Source: Chloroflexota bacterium
GTDB lineage: Bacteria > Chloroflexota > Anaerolineae > Anaerolineales > Anaerolineaceae
Length of the DNA stretch: 5,577 nt
Assembly (NCBI GenBank): GCA_019136175.1
Contig: JAGVUS010000078.1
Span: 1-5,577, forward strand
Reading direction: 5' to 3'
The notes under the pieces were generated by a model that saw only the letters and a list, made by a program, of their open reading frames with translations, had not been told where the DNA came from and did no database searches. Positions 4,834 through 5,577 of the stretch are shown here, one piece after another (within the stretch, counting starts at the first letter, position 1; every line of letters starts with the position of its first letter). Made by a program: the position numbers and the translations under genes.

Positions 4834-5510
4834 TCACCCGGCGGTCTCACCGCCTGGGCGGGGCAGGTCCTCGGCAATGCTCACCAGACCGTGGGGATAG
4901 CGGATGATGACCTTTTCCCGTCCCAGGATCACCAACCCTTCCCCCTCCCACTGCTTCAATATCCGGCTGACGGTGAACAGGGTGGTACCCGTCATCTCCG
5001 CCAGGTCCTGCCGGCTGAGCGGCATATTGATCAAGACACCTTCCGGGATCTTCGTTCCTGTCTGCGCTGCCAGCCGCAACAGAGCATGCGCCAGCCGCCG
5101 TTCCACCCGCTCGGTGGCAAGCTGCCGGAACCTTTCCTGGAAATCCTGCACATGATTTGCCATCATCTGCATGGCGTTTAATCCCAGCCGCGGGATGGCA
5201 AGCACCAGGTTCATCAGGTCAATTTTTCGCCAACAGGCAGCTTCGCAAGATTCCGCCGCCTCTGCCGAGACCGGGTATGTCTCCACCTGCGCCAGAGCCA
5301 CAGCACCAAATAATGAGCCCTGCCCGCCAGGAGAATATAGAGTCGATCTGCAGGATCGCCTTGCAGGAAGAAATACGCACCCCCATCCACACGGCGGATT
5401 TGGGCTGCAGCAGTTGTTTTTTCCATCTCGGCAACCGTAAGCCCGGCAAAAATGGGGGCACCAGACAGGATTGCCATCCTCTGCAGGGTGGATTGGTGGG
5501 ATTCTGCCAT
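4834..5510 (-). pseudogene. Crp/Fnr family transcriptional regulator, split by an internal deletion with frameshift
   Basis: From ATG 5510 one frame gives 65 residues typical of the start of a Crp/Fnr sensor domain: an IFAGLTVAEMEK helix, then GAYFFLQGDPADRLYILLAGRA. After GRA (5318-5316) this frame turns into an unrelated Arg/Trp-rich tail and stops at 5214. The family pattern resumes in another frame at 5313 with LFGAVALAQVETYPVSAEA, the dimer helix near NAMQMMANHVQDF, and a winged helix-turn-helix (LSRQDLAEMTGTTLFTVSRILKQWE) ending at 4836-4834. Only two bases separate the last good codon from the first resumed codon, where other members have about 20 residues. This indicates a deletion of about 58-61 bp, not a single-base slip. 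The cassette lacks the Glu and Arg that bind cAMP in E. coli Crp, and no FNR-type N-terminal cysteines are seen, so the original signal is unknown. The recognition helix is of the TTxxTVSR type without the FNR Glu. A sequencing or assembly error remains possible. Confidence 0.75.
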
Positions 5511-5516
5511 GATTTG

Positions 5517-5522
5517 ATTGTA
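5517..5522 (-). promoter_or_regulatory. Candidate -10 box (TACAAT) of the Crp/Fnr gene, leaderless arrangement
   Basis: The minus strand reads TACAAT, six bases, then ATG at 5510. No Shine-Dalgarno sequence precedes this ATG. The layout copies that of the DUF1858 gene and supports this start over an in-frame ATG at 5561, which lies within the upstream dyad. No -35 match is visible. Confidence 0.5.
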
Positions 5523-5546
5523 TCTGAAATCCACCATTTGCGGATG

Positions 5547-5562
5547 TTTGCGCTGGAGCAAA
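5547..5562. promoter_or_regulatory. Candidate Crp/Fnr-type operator upstream of the regulator gene
   Basis: TTTGC-N6-GCAAA is a perfect five-base-pair dyad, centred about 44.5 bases before the predicted start of the regulator transcript. It belongs to a 19-base block nearly identical to the one before the DUF1858 gene, which suggests self-regulation by the encoded protein. The 16 bases beyond it to the window edge hold nothing I can identify. Confidence 0.45.
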
Positions 5563-5577
5563 GACAGCAGCCAAGCC

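Noticed and set aside
4778..4837. Longer DUF1858 protein from GTG at 4837 overlapping the regulator stop
   Set aside because: The added 20 residues cover the dyad, the palindrome and the -10 box and do not look like the family N-terminus. A coupled GTG start remains possible but less likely.
5308..5318. Programmed ribosomal frameshift in the Crp/Fnr gene
   Set aside because: There is no slippery heptamer or downstream structure that I can see, and about 20 conserved-length residues are missing, which a frameshift alone would not restore.

Overview
The window is GC-rich bacterial DNA with compact genes. The gene content is an NAD-dependent GH4 glycosidase paired with a BadF-type sugar kinase, a lipoprotein-anchored nucleoside hydrolase, a DUF1858 redox protein next to a Crp/Fnr regulator, and a tRNA without an encoded CCA end. 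This is compatible with a fermentative anaerobe such as an Anaerolineae-like member of Chloroflexota. That placement is inference from gene content and style; no marker gene here proves it.

Layout. Positions 1-602 (minus) hold the first 200 codons of a nucleoside hydrolase with a lipoprotein signal; its 3' end lies outside the window. Positions 603-747 hold its leader, a clear TATAAT box and a short hairpin. Positions 748-1863 (minus) encode a saccharopine-dehydrogenase-like NAD(P) oxidoreductase. A 128-bp divergent promoter region separates it from a two-gene plus-strand operon. That operon is a GH4 family glycosidase (1992-3290) and a BadF/BadG-type sugar kinase (3287-4285), overlapping by four bases (ATGA) and driven by a near-consensus promoter (TTGACA-N18-TACAAT). 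The pair suggests a route in which ATP-dependent phosphorylation by the kinase, not a PTS, prepares the substrate for the GH4 enzyme, or in which the kinase traps a released sugar.

Positions 4305-4509 carry a strong promoter and a tRNA-Ser(GGA) gene interrupted by a perfect 58-bp tandem duplication. The duplicated unit holds the D arm, anticodon arm and variable arm. The gene is therefore 145 nt instead of 87 nt and has two anticodon arms between one pair of acceptor strands. This is the most striking object in the window.

On the minus strand, positions 5510-4550 hold a Crp/Fnr-type regulator and a 75-aa DUF1858 protein with a CxxC motif. The regulator appears broken: its cyclic-nucleotide-binding-like domain and its helix-turn-helix part lie in different frames, and about 20 residues are missing at the junction. 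Both genes have a -10 box exactly six bases before the ATG, no Shine-Dalgarno sequence, and an 18/19-identical upstream block centred on the dyad TTGC-N6-GCAA at about -41.5 and -44.5. This looks like a small self-regulated circuit with leaderless transcripts and a candidate, apparently unassigned Crp/Fnr operator.
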